This document shows positions 1 to 7,102 of a DNA stretch of 7,689 bases, one piece after another (the first letter of the stretch is position 1; the number at the start of each line of letters is the position of its first letter). The notes below the pieces were generated by a model, which saw only the letters and a program-made list of their open reading frames with translations, did not search any database and had not been told where the DNA came from. Both the position numbers and the translations under genes were made by a program. The stretch comes from CAZTPH01 sp031552655. GTDB lineage: Bacteria; Pseudomonadota; Gammaproteobacteria; UBA9339. Location of the stretch: positions 1 to 7,689 of the forward strand of contig JAVBML010000080.1 of assembly GCA_031552655.1 (NCBI GenBank). Reading direction: 5' to 3'.

Positions 1-54
1 AGGCCGCATCAAGCCTTGGGTTATAAGACACCATGGGTTGTGTATGATGGGTGA
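1..54 (+). CDS. IS3-family transposase OrfB, C-terminal fragment (runs off the left edge)
   Basis: Frame 1 from the first base reads RPHQALGYKTPWVVYDG and then TGA. The pattern R-P-H-x-x-L-G-Y-x-T-P, close to the C-terminus, is the hallmark tail of the DDE integrase-core (rve) OrfB proteins of IS3-family elements; these are normally made as an OrfAB fusion by a programmed -1 frameshift. The catalytic DDE residues would lie upstream, outside the window, so whether the copy is intact cannot be judged. The 82 nt between the stop and the presumed element end is a normal spacing. Only 17 codons are visible, but the motif is distinctive. Confidence 0.75.
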   Translation, partial: RPHQALGYKTPWVVYDG

Positions 55-115
55 GAAAATGGTAATAACTTTATTTAACACCAAGAGGATTATACTTCTT
101 ATTTTTGACAATTAC

Positions 116-136
116 TGGTCTTGACAACGGGGTCCA
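116..136 (-). repeat. Right terminal inverted repeat (IRR) of the IS3-family element
   Basis: Read inward from the tip on the minus strand this is TGGACCCCGTTGTCAAGACC, which starts with TG and a C-run as many IS3-family ends do. The matching left repeat is outside the window, so the exact length and outer boundary (about 136, give or take a few bases) are inferred. Confidence 0.5.
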
Positions 137-148
137 CTATACTATAAG
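121..148 (+). promoter_or_regulatory. Possible outward-facing hybrid promoter at the IS end
   Basis: A perfect -35 box TTGACA (121-126) lies inside the IS terminal repeat and points out of the element. Sixteen bases further, in the flanking DNA, TATAAG (143-148) is a fair -10 box. This is the layout known for several IS elements that carry an outward -35 and borrow a -10 from the insertion site. Transcription would enter the stretch at 150-690, which has no convincing gene and ends antisense to the tRNA-Lys. A prediction from box matches only. Confidence 0.4.
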
Positions 149-269
149 GGAAAAGTCATAAAACTTTTAGTGGAAAATTTCTCCATGGTATTTTTTTTAT
201 AATCTTTAAAGGTTTTTTTGCCATCGATTTAATTTTAGTATTTTTTAATTAAGATAAGCATCCAATCAG

Positions 270-413
270 ATGTTGCATAACTTGAGATGTCGGATAAATA
301 TAGGCGATCTTCCTGTAGAAATGGTACACATAGGTACTTTACAGCCTTTTATTGCAGCTAAGAAGAGAATTGGTAGAAAGCATAGAATCACATTAACTTT
401 GGTTTATAAATAG
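270..413 (+). CDS. Doubtful 47-residue open frame
   Basis: ATG at 270 to TAG at 411-413 encodes a short basic peptide (starts MLHNLRCRINIGDL, ends RITLTLVYK). A stop lies four codons upstream of the ATG, so the frame does not extend further left. There is no purine-rich ribosome site before the ATG, and I do not recognise the product. It lies downstream of the possible IS promoter and its stop overlaps the GTG of the next frame by one base (TAGTG). It could be a fragment of a decayed gene or chance. Confidence 0.12.
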   Translation: MLHNLRCRINIGDLPVEMVHIGTLQPFIAAKKRIGRKHRITLTLVYK

Positions 414-649
414 TGCGCCATATTTTGAACTTAGTTGCCAGCGAGTGGATAGATGACAGCAGCCTAGTGTGGCTAAACAGTCCACCGAACATTGGACTAC
501 TATCCATCAATGATATTCGAAAGCCTTACTCATTGAATTGGGAAAAACTTATGAGAGTTAAAACTAGACCAGCACAAATTCGGCAGGAAAGTCGAATTTG
601 GAATAAAAATGCTCTAGCATTTTTATTCCCGAAAAATCCCACAAGGTAA
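413..649 (+). CDS. Doubtful 78-residue open frame, GTG start
   Basis: GTG at 413 to TAA at 647-649 gives a 78-residue product with no signal peptide, membrane segment or motif that I recognise. No ribosome-binding site precedes the GTG. The last quarter of the frame is translated from the perfect inverted repeat at 600-629, which argues for a non-coding structure there and not a selected protein. Kept only because it is the longest open frame in the left 690 bases. Confidence 0.15.
   Translation: MRHILNLVASEWIDDSSLVWLNSPPNIGLLSINDIRKPYSLNWEKLMRVKTRPAQIRQESRIWNKNALAFLFPKNPTR
600..629. terminator. Perfect 14-bp inverted repeat, possible bidirectional terminator
   Basis: GGAATAAAAATGCT, a 2-base spacer CT, then AGCATTTTTATTCC form a perfect 14-bp palindromic arm pair. 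The core is flanked by an A5 run and a T5 run on either strand, the form of a bidirectional intrinsic terminator, and it lies 62 bases past the 3' end of tRNA-Lys on the minus strand, where the operon or tRNA transcript would need to stop. Against it, the stem is AT-rich and in practice the loop must be at least 4 bases, giving a weak hairpin. Confidence 0.4.
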
Positions 650-691
650 CTTTGGTGAATTGAGTAATTAAGCCACAATTCTTGATTTTAC

Positions 692-767
<76 letters not shown>

Positions 768-879
768 ATGAATTTGATATTCAAATCAAACAAACAGTAA
801 TATATTTTCTTGGCAAAATCTACCTATTTTTTATTTTATAGTAGCCCATTGGTCATTGCGTGGGGCGTTGTTCCTGAAG

Positions 880-1770
880 TTATGGTTTACTAACTTGTTG
901 CTTCGCCAATTGGGCAGCGCTACTTCGTGGATATAGTTTGATTATTTTATGAAATTCTTCCTGTGCTTTTTTCTCTCTGCCTTGATTTTGGTAAACAATA
1001 GCTCGTTTCAATAGAGCATCGGGTACTCTCTTGGATTTATCATATTTGGTGATAATGGTGCTAAATTCCTCTTCCGCCGCATCGAAGTTTTTTTGTAAAA
1101 AATTTATCTCACCTAGCCAATAGTGAGCATTAGCTCTGTATATTCCCTGGGGATAGCGTTTAAGGTATTCCCTTAGCTTAGTTTCACTTTCAAGTTTTTT
1201 ATTGGGTAGTAAATCAATGGCCGCTTGGTAAAATTGCTGTTCCTTTAGAAAAACACTACTTTCTATGCTCGGTGGCTTTTTTTGTGCAACTCCTGTACTA
1301 CTGGAAACACCTTTGGCAGTGCGATCATTATCTCCCGTTACATTAGATGGTGCTTTTGTGGTAAACCCATTCTCATCGATGCGCCGGTTTATATCCTGAT
1401 AAAAGTCCTTAAGTTGTTTATCCAATTGCTCCACTTGATGATTTTGCCAATCAATTTGTCCACTGAGCTTTTGAATGTGCTGCTGCAATTCATCTATTTT
1501 TGTTTGCAGACTTTGGCGATGTAAATTGCTTATTTGTCCTTCTAACTTTCTAATTCGCTGTTCCATATCCATGGAAACCGTCGAGCCATTAGCGACTGAA
1601 TGTGAAGTTATCGTGGGAGGGGAAAATTGTCTGGATGCAGTGGTTATCATGGTTGAAGATTCCTCGGAGGAGATCATATTATCAGAGGAGTAGTCAACGA
1701 TGGGAACCTCCGCCATGGCACAGCTACCCATGGCTACCAAGAGATAGAATAGGTAATTTTTTTTATTCAT
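880..1770 (-). CDS. cpoB: Cell division coordinator CpoB (YbgF), periplasmic TPR protein
   Basis: A 296-residue periplasmic protein that, in E. coli, links outer-membrane constriction by Tol-Pal to septal peptidoglycan synthesis by PBP1B/LpoB and binds TolA. Residues 1-20 are a Sec signal peptide ending in AMA, with cleavage before EVP. Residues 68-135 form the heptad-rich coiled coil that makes CpoB a trimer. A Ser/Thr/Pro-rich linker follows to about 170, and three tetratricopeptide repeats fill about 175-285 (YYQ-like A helices, AHYWLGEINFLQKNFDAAEEEF, ALLKRAIVYQNQG). I start at ATG 1770, not the GTG nine bases upstream, because GGTGA (1780-1776) sits five bases before that ATG and the GTG lies within it. 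It is the last protein gene of the tol-pal run, 30 nt after pal. Confidence 0.93.
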   Translation of the reverse strand: MNKKNYLFYLLVAMGSCAMAEVPIVDYSSDNMISSEESSTMITTASRQFSPPTITSHSVANGSTVSMDMEQRIRKLEGQISNLHRQSLQTKIDELQQHIQKLSGQIDWQNHQVEQLDKQLKDFYQDINRRIDENGFTTKAPSNVTGDNDRTAKGVSSSTGVAQKKPPSIESSVFLKEQQFYQAAIDLLPNKKLESETKLREYLKRYPQGIYRANAHYWLGEINFLQKNFDAAEEEFSTIITKYDKSKRVPDALLKRAIVYQNQGREKKAQEEFHKIIKLYPRSSAAQLAKQQVSKP

Positions 1771-1775
1771 GGAAA

Positions 1776-1780
1776 TCACC
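1776..1780 (-). promoter_or_regulatory. Ribosome-binding site of cpoB
   Basis: GGTGA lies five bases before ATG 1770. It overlaps the alternative GTG start at 1779, which decides the start in favour of the ATG. Confidence 0.6.
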
Positions 1781-1800
1781 GGTACTGATTGCTAAAATTC

Positions 1801-2313
1801 CTATTTTGCTTCATAGATAAAATCGACGCGACGATTTTGGCTATGGGATTCTTCGTCGTGTCCCAGGGCCAGAGGTTTTTCTTTGCCATAGCTAACGGTG
1901 GCAACCTGATCATCGTTAATTCCATGTTGCTTTAAAATATTAACCACTGCTTTGGCACGTTTCCAACCTAAAGTTACATTATATTCTCTACTACCTCTTT
2001 CATCGGCATTACCTTCGATACGTAATTTTGTGCCGGGATGAGCCAGAACGTAGTCAGCCTGTAATCTTATGGATTCTAGGTCCTCTTGTTTTACTTCAAA
2101 GCGATCAAAATCAAAATAGTAGGATTGATTGTAGGGAGCTTTTAGTTTGTTCACATTTGAGAACCCATAGTCACCAAAACCATCTTGATCTTCAAAGGCA
2201 GATGTTTGGGCACTCTCCATGGTATTTCCCTTTTTAGTCTTTAGGTGGCTACAGCCTCCTAGTAAACTAAGAGCTAAAAAACTCGCTGCTGCGACTGCTA
2301 TCTTTCTATTCAT
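1801..2313 (-). CDS. pal: Peptidoglycan-associated lipoprotein Pal
   Basis: A 170-residue outer-membrane lipoprotein that binds diaminopimelate-containing peptidoglycan and, through TolB and TolA, is drawn to the division site. Residues 1-20 are a lipoprotein signal ending in the lipobox LGGC, giving a lipidated Cys21. A flexible linker runs to about 60. The OmpA-like domain spans about 63-170: YYFDFDRF, then GNADERGSREYN (101-112) with the peptidoglycan-binding Asp104, Arg119 in LGWKRA, SYGKEKP (141-147), and QNRRVDF near the end. The frame is open further upstream to 2361, but ATG 2313 gives a proper lipoprotein signal and has a strong GGGGG ribosome site. It lies 26 nt after tolB and 30 nt before cpoB. 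Confidence 0.97.
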   Translation of the reverse strand: MNRKIAVAAASFLALSLLGGCSHLKTKKGNTMESAQTSAFEDQDGFGDYGFSNVNKLKAPYNQSYYFDFDRFEVKQEDLESIRLQADYVLAHPGTKLRIEGNADERGSREYNVTLGWKRAKAVVNILKQHGINDDQVATVSYGKEKPLALGHDEESHSQNRRVDFIYEAK

Positions 2314-2323
2314 ATGTAAATTT

Positions 2324-2328
2324 CCCCC
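2324..2328 (-). promoter_or_regulatory. Ribosome-binding site of pal
   Basis: GGGGG (within TCGGGGGAAA) lies ten bases before ATG 2313. It fixes the start at that ATG and not at the upstream in-frame start at 2361, which would add 16 residues before the lipoprotein signal. Confidence 0.7.
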
Positions 2329-2339
2329 GATAAATTGTT

Positions 2340-3599
2340 TCAATTTAAAAATGGTGACCATGCTGGCTCCTGCACTTCTCCGTCAACCGCTGGTAATAGT
2401 AGCCTTACTTTACCATCAATGGATGATTCTGCCAATATTCCTTTTTGGGATCTGTTAGCAGCGTATATTACCATCTTGCCATTGGGTGCAATGCTAGGAG
2501 ATTCGTTGAGTCCCAGTGGAGCGAGAAGAGTTAGCTGCCCAGATTTTAATTCCTGCAATGCAATGGTAAACATTCCATCCTCTTTGTGTAGCATGACAAT
2601 GGCATTTTTATTGGGAACAAAATGTGCTCGAGCATTATATGAACCACTGAAGGTAATGCGTTCTATTTTTTTATTTTCCAAGTGAATCCTATATATCTGA
2701 GGAGTGCCACCGCGATTGGAGGTAAAAATTATGCTATTGCCATCTGGGGACCAGCTGGGTTCCGTATCTAGATACCAGCCATCGGTTATTTGCTTCAGTT
2801 GCTTCGTACGTAGATCCATGGTGAAGATTTTAGGGTAACCCGTGGAAGTTAAAACCATAGCCATTTTATTTCCATCGGGGGACCAGGCAGGTGCTCCATT
2901 GATGCCGGGAAATTTGGCTAAAATTTCTCTTTTTCCCGTGGCAATGTTTTGCACGTAGATAGCTGCTCGATGGCCCTCAAAGGATACGTAGGATATTTTT
3001 TTACCGTCGGGTGACCAACTTGGCGACATTAGGGGAAACCTTGAAGATAGAAGGGTATGGGTATTGTGACCATCACTGTCGGCTATTTGAAGATAGTATT
3101 TCCCTCGTTTTCCTCGCTTATCCACTAAAACATAGGCGATTTTAGTGGAAAATATGCCACGGTCTCCCAACAGTTGTTCATAGATAGTGTCACTGAGATG
3201 GTGAGCGACTTTACGCATTTGCCCATTGCTAGCGATGTATTCCTTTGCAAAGAGTACTTTTTGACTATGAGCATCGAGGAGGCTAAAGGATATTTTATAC
3301 TTATCATGGTTCAGAGATACAATTTGTCCCTTTACAATGGCTTCAATCTTTCTGGTTTGCTCCATGTCAGTTTTACCATTGATTGGATAAAAGCGACCAC
3401 TGTTTTTTAAGTCATTGCCAATGGTGGTTACTAAAAAATTGGCATGAGACGATAACTTTTCTTCCGTGTCAAAGGGATAAATAGCAATGGGCATAGCATT
3501 ATCAGCACCCTGGGTTATCTCTATCTCCAGTATTGCCAAGGTATTACTAAGCCAAGACCCCAATAAAAACATAGTGAGGATTTTTCTAAAAATATGCAC
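2340..3599 (-). CDS. tolB: Tol-Pal system periplasmic protein TolB
   Basis: A 419-residue periplasmic protein that binds Pal with its beta-propeller and TolA with its extreme N-terminus, switching Pal between peptidoglycan-bound and free states. Residues 1-22 are a Sec signal peptide (cleavage after NTLA), followed by the TolA-interacting strand ILEIEITQG and the N-terminal alpha/beta domain to about 155. The six-bladed propeller follows, with WSPDG repeats at about 195, 239 and 283 and degenerate ones near 328 (FVPNK), 371 (APNG) and 414 (WSPF). Length matches the family. TTG 3605 is open, but GGAG at 3611-3608 is only two bases from it and eight from GTG 3599, so GTG is the better start. 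It begins 19 nt after tolA. Confidence 0.95.
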   Translation of the reverse strand: MHIFRKILTMFLLGSWLSNTLAILEIEITQGADNAMPIAIYPFDTEEKLSSHANFLVTTIGNDLKNSGRFYPINGKTDMEQTRKIEAIVKGQIVSLNHDKYKISFSLLDAHSQKVLFAKEYIASNGQMRKVAHHLSDTIYEQLLGDRGIFSTKIAYVLVDKRGKRGKYYLQIADSDGHNTHTLLSSRFPLMSPSWSPDGKKISYVSFEGHRAAIYVQNIATGKREILAKFPGINGAPAWSPDGNKMAMVLTSTGYPKIFTMDLRTKQLKQITDGWYLDTEPSWSPDGNSIIFTSNRGGTPQIYRIHLENKKIERITFSGSYNARAHFVPNKNAIVMLHKEDGMFTIALQELKSGQLTLLAPLGLNESPSIAPNGKMVIYAANRSQKGILAESSIDGKVRLLLPAVDGEVQEPAWSPFLN

Positions 3600-3607
3600 G
3601 TTCAAGT

Positions 3608-3611
3608 CTCC
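3608..3611 (-). promoter_or_regulatory. Ribosome-binding site of tolB
   Basis: GGAG lies eight bases before GTG 3599 and only two before TTG 3605, which favours the GTG as the start of tolB. Confidence 0.6.
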
Positions 3612-3618
3612 AAGGCAC

Positions 3619-4404
3619 CTAATTATTTACCAAGCCATCATCCCTGAATACTATTATTAACGTGCGCATTTCGTCAAATACTTTTGTCTTCTCCGGCAGC
3701 GGTAGGGGAGAGGCATTAGTTATTGCGGCCTGGGCAGATCTTTCCAAAATTTTATTACCGCTACTAGCCACTATTCGTTGTTCTAAAATAATTCCTCCCG
3801 GAGCGATATTGATGAAAATTTTTACAAAGTCCCGGGTTGAAAGATTTTCCGGTTTTATCCAATGGGAGGAGATTTTCTGATGTATTAGCCTGCGGTGGTC
3901 ACCAAGCGCACTTTGAAGGGTACCGCTTTGTTCTTCACCTTGATCTTCAATGAGCTGCTGTTCCCGGGCTAATTCATCTCTTAGTAATTTTTGCGTTTCC
4001 TGTTCATGTTCCTGGGCAAGGCGTTGTTTCATTTTATTTCGTTCTTTTTTTAAGATTTGCAGCTCCTTGGCATGTTCTCTAAGCATACTCTCCCGAAGAA
4101 TAGTGGGGGAGATTTTTGGCATCGAAAGTTGCTTAGCTGATGGTTTTTCTAGGTGCTTTGTTGGTAGTGTTGAGGACTTTACTATTTCTTTTTTGCTTAC
4201 TAGCGTAGTTTTTTGTGGCGCAAATGCTGCTAAAGTGCTGCCATTAACCGTAAAAGCTTGAATGGCATTGAAAGATGAATGCGAAGATGGTCGCAGTCGA
4301 TGAGGCGCTGACTTTGCATGGAAAAAATACCCCACGGTGATGTGCAACAGGAGTGCGAGGATAAGGGGTAGCTTATGGGATGGTTCTTCTCTAATCATGC
4401 TCAT
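3619..4404 (-). CDS. tolA: Tol-Pal system inner-membrane protein TolA (short form)
   Basis: A 261-residue single-span protein that carries force from the TolQ-TolR motor in the inner membrane across the periplasm to TolB and Pal. Residues 12-28 are the only membrane segment. It keeps the His (H21) of the transmembrane SHLS motif that contacts TolQ, but the Ser four residues before it is Ala17. Residues about 100-158 form a Glu/Lys/Gln-rich helix, far shorter than the long E. coli domain II (421 residues in total). Residues about 168-256 are the TolA domain III / TonB-C-like fold (IHQKISSHWIKP, VKIFINIAPGGIILEQRIVASSGN, LPLPE). The protein has no cysteine. The ATG shares one base with the rpiA stop (TAATG), implying coupled translation. 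tolQ and tolR are not upstream. Confidence 0.88.
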   Translation of the reverse strand: MSMIREEPSHKLPLILALLLHITVGYFFHAKSAPHRLRPSSHSSFNAIQAFTVNGSTLAAFAPQKTTLVSKKEIVKSSTLPTKHLEKPSAKQLSMPKISPTILRESMLREHAKELQILKKERNKMKQRLAQEHEQETQKLLRDELAREQQLIEDQGEEQSGTLQSALGDHRRLIHQKISSHWIKPENLSTRDFVKIFINIAPGGIILEQRIVASSGNKILERSAQAAITNASPLPLPEKTKVFDEMRTLIIVFRDDGLVNN

Positions 4405-5063
4405 TATATGGTTTGTATTTCTATCCCACCGCTGGTTCCTAGCAGTAATAAGTCCGCCGTTCTGTTGGCAAATAAACCATTGGTTACGACTCCTGGAATA
4501 TTATTAATGGTTAACTCTAATTTTTTGGGATCGGTGATTTTTAGATTCCAGACATCTAAGATTACATTGCCATGGTCCGTGGTTACTCCCACTCTGTATA
4601 TGGGCGATCCTCCCAATTTAACCATGGTTCGGGCAACGTAGCTACGTGCCATGGGAATTACTTCGATGGGCACGGGAAATTTTCCCAGCTGAGTTACTTT
4701 TTTGCTGGAATCGGCGATGCAGATGAACTTTTTTGCCAGGGAACTAATGATTTTTTCTCCCGTGAGAGCGGCGCCACCCCCCTTAATCATTTCTAGATTA
4801 TCATTGATTTCATCGGCACCATCGATGTAGAGGGAGAGTTCCTCCACAAGATTAGAATCAACGACATCAAATCCCTGAGATTTCAAGCGCTCCATGGTTA
4901 CTCTGGAACTTGCCACGGTAGTGGATACCCTATGTTTGATGGATGCCAATACTTCGATAAAGTAGTTAACCGTAGAACCTGTGCCAACGCCAATGGTATC
5001 TCCCGCTTGAATATAATCCAAGACCATTTCCGCAACTTTTTGCTTTTGTTGATTAATGTTCAT
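4404..5063 (-). CDS. rpiA: Ribose-5-phosphate isomerase A
   Basis: A cytosolic enzyme of the non-oxidative pentose phosphate pathway that interconverts ribose 5-phosphate and ribulose 5-phosphate. At 219 residues it matches the E. coli enzyme. The phosphate loop GVGTGST is at 25-31 and SSRVTM at 52-57. The catalytic set falls exactly on E. coli numbering: Asp81 and Asp84 in YIDGADE, Lys94 in MIKGGGAAL, Glu103 in LTGEK. In that last motif E. coli has Arg where this has Gly102. The ATG overlaps the prlC stop (ATGA), and a strong AGGAAGG site lies six bases upstream, inside the end of prlC. Its position directly before tolA is unusual. Confidence 0.97.
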   Translation of the reverse strand: MNINQQKQKVAEMVLDYIQAGDTIGVGTGSTVNYFIEVLASIKHRVSTTVASSRVTMERLKSQGFDVVDSNLVEELSLYIDGADEINDNLEMIKGGGAALTGEKIISSLAKKFICIADSSKKVTQLGKFPVPIEVIPMARSYVARTMVKLGGSPIYRVGVTTDHGNVILDVWNLKITDPKKLELTINNIPGVVTNGLFANRTADLLLLGTSGGIEIQTI

Positions 5064-7102
5064 AATATGCCTTCCTGTTTTAGTAAAGAATCTATTTTTG
5101 GTTCTCGACCCATGAACTTTTTAAAGAGTACTAGGGGAGATATACTGCCTCCCTTTTCTAATATGGTTTTTAGTAAAGCGCGGCCTGTTTTTCGATTAAA
5201 AATACCCTCTTTTTTAAAGCGAGAGAAGAGATCCGCTGCTAATAGTTCCGCCCATTTGTAACTATAATATCCCGCGGCATATTCTCCAGCAAAGATGTGG
5301 GAAAAGGTATTTAGAATGCTAGCATTTTTATAGCGTGGTGTAATTTTTGCTATTTTTGCCACCGAGGCAGCGATGTCATTTAATTTAGCTTCGCTGATAC
5401 TATCTGCCTCTAGATGTATCCTAAGGTCCAGGAGCGACAGTTCTACTTGGCGCAGTAGCTGTAGAGCACTATGAAACTGCCTACTGCCGGCCAGTTTATT
5501 TAGTAAATCGGTGGGCAATGGTTTCTTTGTTTCATGGTGACATGATAGCAATTTTAAACTACTTTTTTGCCAACCCCAGTTTTCCATAAGTTGACTGGCT
5601 ATCTCAATGGTGTCCCAGGGTATACCATTGTTACCGGATACGCCGCGGTAATTAATTTTTGTCAGTAGATGTTGCAAGACATGCCCAAATTCATGTAGCA
5701 GTGTCAGAAGATCTTCGTGAGTTATGAGCGTTGGTTTGGTGTTCTCCGGGGGAAGAAAGTTAGTAACTAGAAATACCAATGGGAGTTGCAAACGATGGTT
5801 TTTTAGGAGATGTCTAGGACGATAGTCACTCATCCAAGCGCCACCGTACTTATTTTCCTTCGCATAGGCATCGAGATAAAATTGTCCCAGCAGCTGATGC
5901 CGGGCATCATAGATTTCAAAAAAACGTACGCCTTCTATGGGCACGGAAACATCACTGCGCTCCTTAGTAGCTACACCATATAAAGTGTGGGCAATGGTGA
6001 AAATTCCTTGCAGCACTATGTCTAGGGGAAAATAGGCTCTTAGTTTTTCCTGATCCAGAGCGTGTTTTTTTTGGCTTAATTTTTCTTCATAGTAATTGAT
6101 ATCCCAGGGAGCTAATTTTTTTATGCCATGGTTACGAGCGAAATTACGCAGTGCATCTAGTTCCTGTTTTGCCCGGGGCATGGCTTTTTCCGCTAGGGCA
6201 TGGAGTAGCGAGAGAACTTGCTCACTATTTTCCGCCATTTTGGTTGCCAGGGAGTATTCCACATAGTTTTTAAAATTTAGCAATTTTGCTAGCTTCGCTC
6301 TAGTTTTGAGAATATTTATGATAATTTTATCATTGCTAAATTGAGGGTGTTCTAGATTGTTTGCTGTGGCTCGGGTAACATAGGCAGTGTAGGCTTTTTT
6401 TCTAACTCGTCGTGACTCCGCATAGGTTACCAGGGCATGGTATGTGGGATAGTCTAGATTGAATATCCAGCCCTTGAAATCATTTTTACTGGCATTATTT
6501 TTACCCAGGGAAAGAATGTGGGGAGGTAAGCCTTTTGTATCTCGTTGTCTTAGCCGAATTTCACATTTTTGGGTAGCATCCAATACATTACAGGAAAAGC
6601 GATGTCCTAGCTTAGCAAGCTTTTGAGTTAGTGCTAAAAATTGCTTTTTGTGCTGGGCGGATAGAGTTGTTCCAGCTAATTTGCTATCCCGGAGATAGTT
6701 GGAGATTATTTTTTTTTGAGCTTCGTCGAAGAGGTGATATTTATTATCGGCTTTTAAGCAACGAAAGGCCTCATAAATTTTTTTGTTCTGGATAGTTTGA
6801 GTAAAATAGTTTGCCACGAGGGGCAGAGCTTTTTGGTAACTTCTACGCATGACTTTGGTGCCGTTGGTAGCATTTAGATGTGCTAAAAGAGCCCAGGGTT
6901 GGCTAAGTTTATCTTGCATAGCTTCCAGGGGAGCTACGAAATTATGCCAACTATATTTTTTCTGAATCAAGAGTTTTTTGATTTCCAAACGATTACTTTT
7001 AATGATGGTCTCGATGACTGCCACAAGATGTTGCGGTGCCATTTGATCAAATTCAGGTAAATTTCCAGATTGGAATAATGGATTATGATTTTTTATGGAC
7101 AA
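5060..7102 (-). CDS. prlC: Oligopeptidase A (M3 zinc metallopeptidase)
   Basis: A cytosolic zinc endopeptidase (also named OpdA) that degrades short peptides, including cleaved signal peptides. At 680 residues it is the same length as E. coli OpdA. The zinc motif HEFGH is at 470-474: His470 and His474 bind zinc and Glu471 is catalytic. A third ligand, Glu500, lies in WDTIEIASQLMENW. The substrate-closing GYYSY motif is at 611-615, in FAGEYAAGYYSYKWAE, and the C-terminus GREPKIDSLL matches the family. The start is TTG 7102, supported by AAAGGGG seven bases upstream and by N-terminal fit to OpdA; it overlaps the end of coaX by 20 nt. The stop overlaps rpiA by 4 nt. No break or missing catalytic residue is seen. 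Confidence 0.96.
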   Translation of the reverse strand: MSIKNHNPLFQSGNLPEFDQMAPQHLVAVIETIIKSNRLEIKKLLIQKKYSWHNFVAPLEAMQDKLSQPWALLAHLNATNGTKVMRRSYQKALPLVANYFTQTIQNKKIYEAFRCLKADNKYHLFDEAQKKIISNYLRDSKLAGTTLSAQHKKQFLALTQKLAKLGHRFSCNVLDATQKCEIRLRQRDTKGLPPHILSLGKNNASKNDFKGWIFNLDYPTYHALVTYAESRRVRKKAYTAYVTRATANNLEHPQFSNDKIIINILKTRAKLAKLLNFKNYVEYSLATKMAENSEQVLSLLHALAEKAMPRAKQELDALRNFARNHGIKKLAPWDINYYEEKLSQKKHALDQEKLRAYFPLDIVLQGIFTIAHTLYGVATKERSDVSVPIEGVRFFEIYDARHQLLGQFYLDAYAKENKYGGAWMSDYRPRHLLKNHRLQLPLVFLVTNFLPPENTKPTLITHEDLLTLLHEFGHVLQHLLTKINYRGVSGNNGIPWDTIEIASQLMENWGWQKSSLKLLSCHHETKKPLPTDLLNKLAGSRQFHSALQLLRQVELSLLDLRIHLEADSISEAKLNDIAASVAKIAKITPRYKNASILNTFSHIFAGEYAAGYYSYKWAELLAADLFSRFKKEGIFNRKTGRALLKTILEKGGSISPLVLFKKFMGREPKIDSLLKQEGIL
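5070..5076 (-). promoter_or_regulatory. Ribosome-binding site of rpiA inside the prlC end
   Basis: AGGAAGG is a near-perfect Shine-Dalgarno sequence six bases before ATG 5063. It is embedded in the last codons of prlC, consistent with coupled translation across the 4-nt overlap. Confidence 0.7.

Larger units (their letters stand above)
1..136 (+). mobile_element. Right end of an IS3-family insertion sequence
   Basis: The window opens inside an insertion sequence. It holds the end of the OrfB transposase (stop at 52-54), about 80 nt of non-coding tail, and a terminal repeat whose outer edge I place near base 136, because the complementary strand then starts TGGACCCC, a typical IS3-family tip. 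The left end and most of the element lie outside the window, so the exact boundary and the target-site duplication cannot be confirmed here. The family assignment rests on the transposase C-terminus and the terminal sequence together. Confidence 0.7.
137..691. other. Stretch with no recognisable gene between the IS end and tRNA-Lys
   Basis: About 555 bases. I read it on both strands and found no protein I recognise. The part from 137 to 260 is very AT-rich with long T runs. The two short plus-strand open frames (270-413 and 413-649) have no Shine-Dalgarno sequence, and the second runs through a perfect palindrome. On the minus strand only short frames are seen. A small inverted repeat AAAAGT/ACTTTT lies at 151-168 and a strong one at 600-629. 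The best reading is decayed or purely intergenic DNA next to an IS insertion. Confidence 0.5.

Noticed and set aside
843..866. A terminator hairpin (GCCC...GGGC) after cpoB
   Set aside because: Only four base pairs form before a mismatch or bulge, and no T run follows on the minus strand.
768..879. A dedicated promoter for tRNA-Lys
   Set aside because: TATATT and TATAAA boxes occur in the AT-rich gap, but neither has a convincing -35 box at 16-18 bases.
1710..1730. CpoB as a lipoprotein (Cys17 in its signal peptide)
   Set aside because: The residues before the Cys (AMGS) do not fit a lipobox, while AMA before EVP is a good ordinary signal-peptidase site, as in other CpoB proteins.
2314..2361. 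A longer Pal start at 2361
   Set aside because: It would put 16 residues before the lipoprotein signal and overlaps the end of tolB; ATG 2313 has a strong GGGGG ribosome site.
1282..5261. Long open frames on the plus strand opposite cpoB, pal, tolB, tolA and rpiA
   Set aside because: They lie antisense to confidently identified genes, lack ribosome sites and show no recognisable protein.
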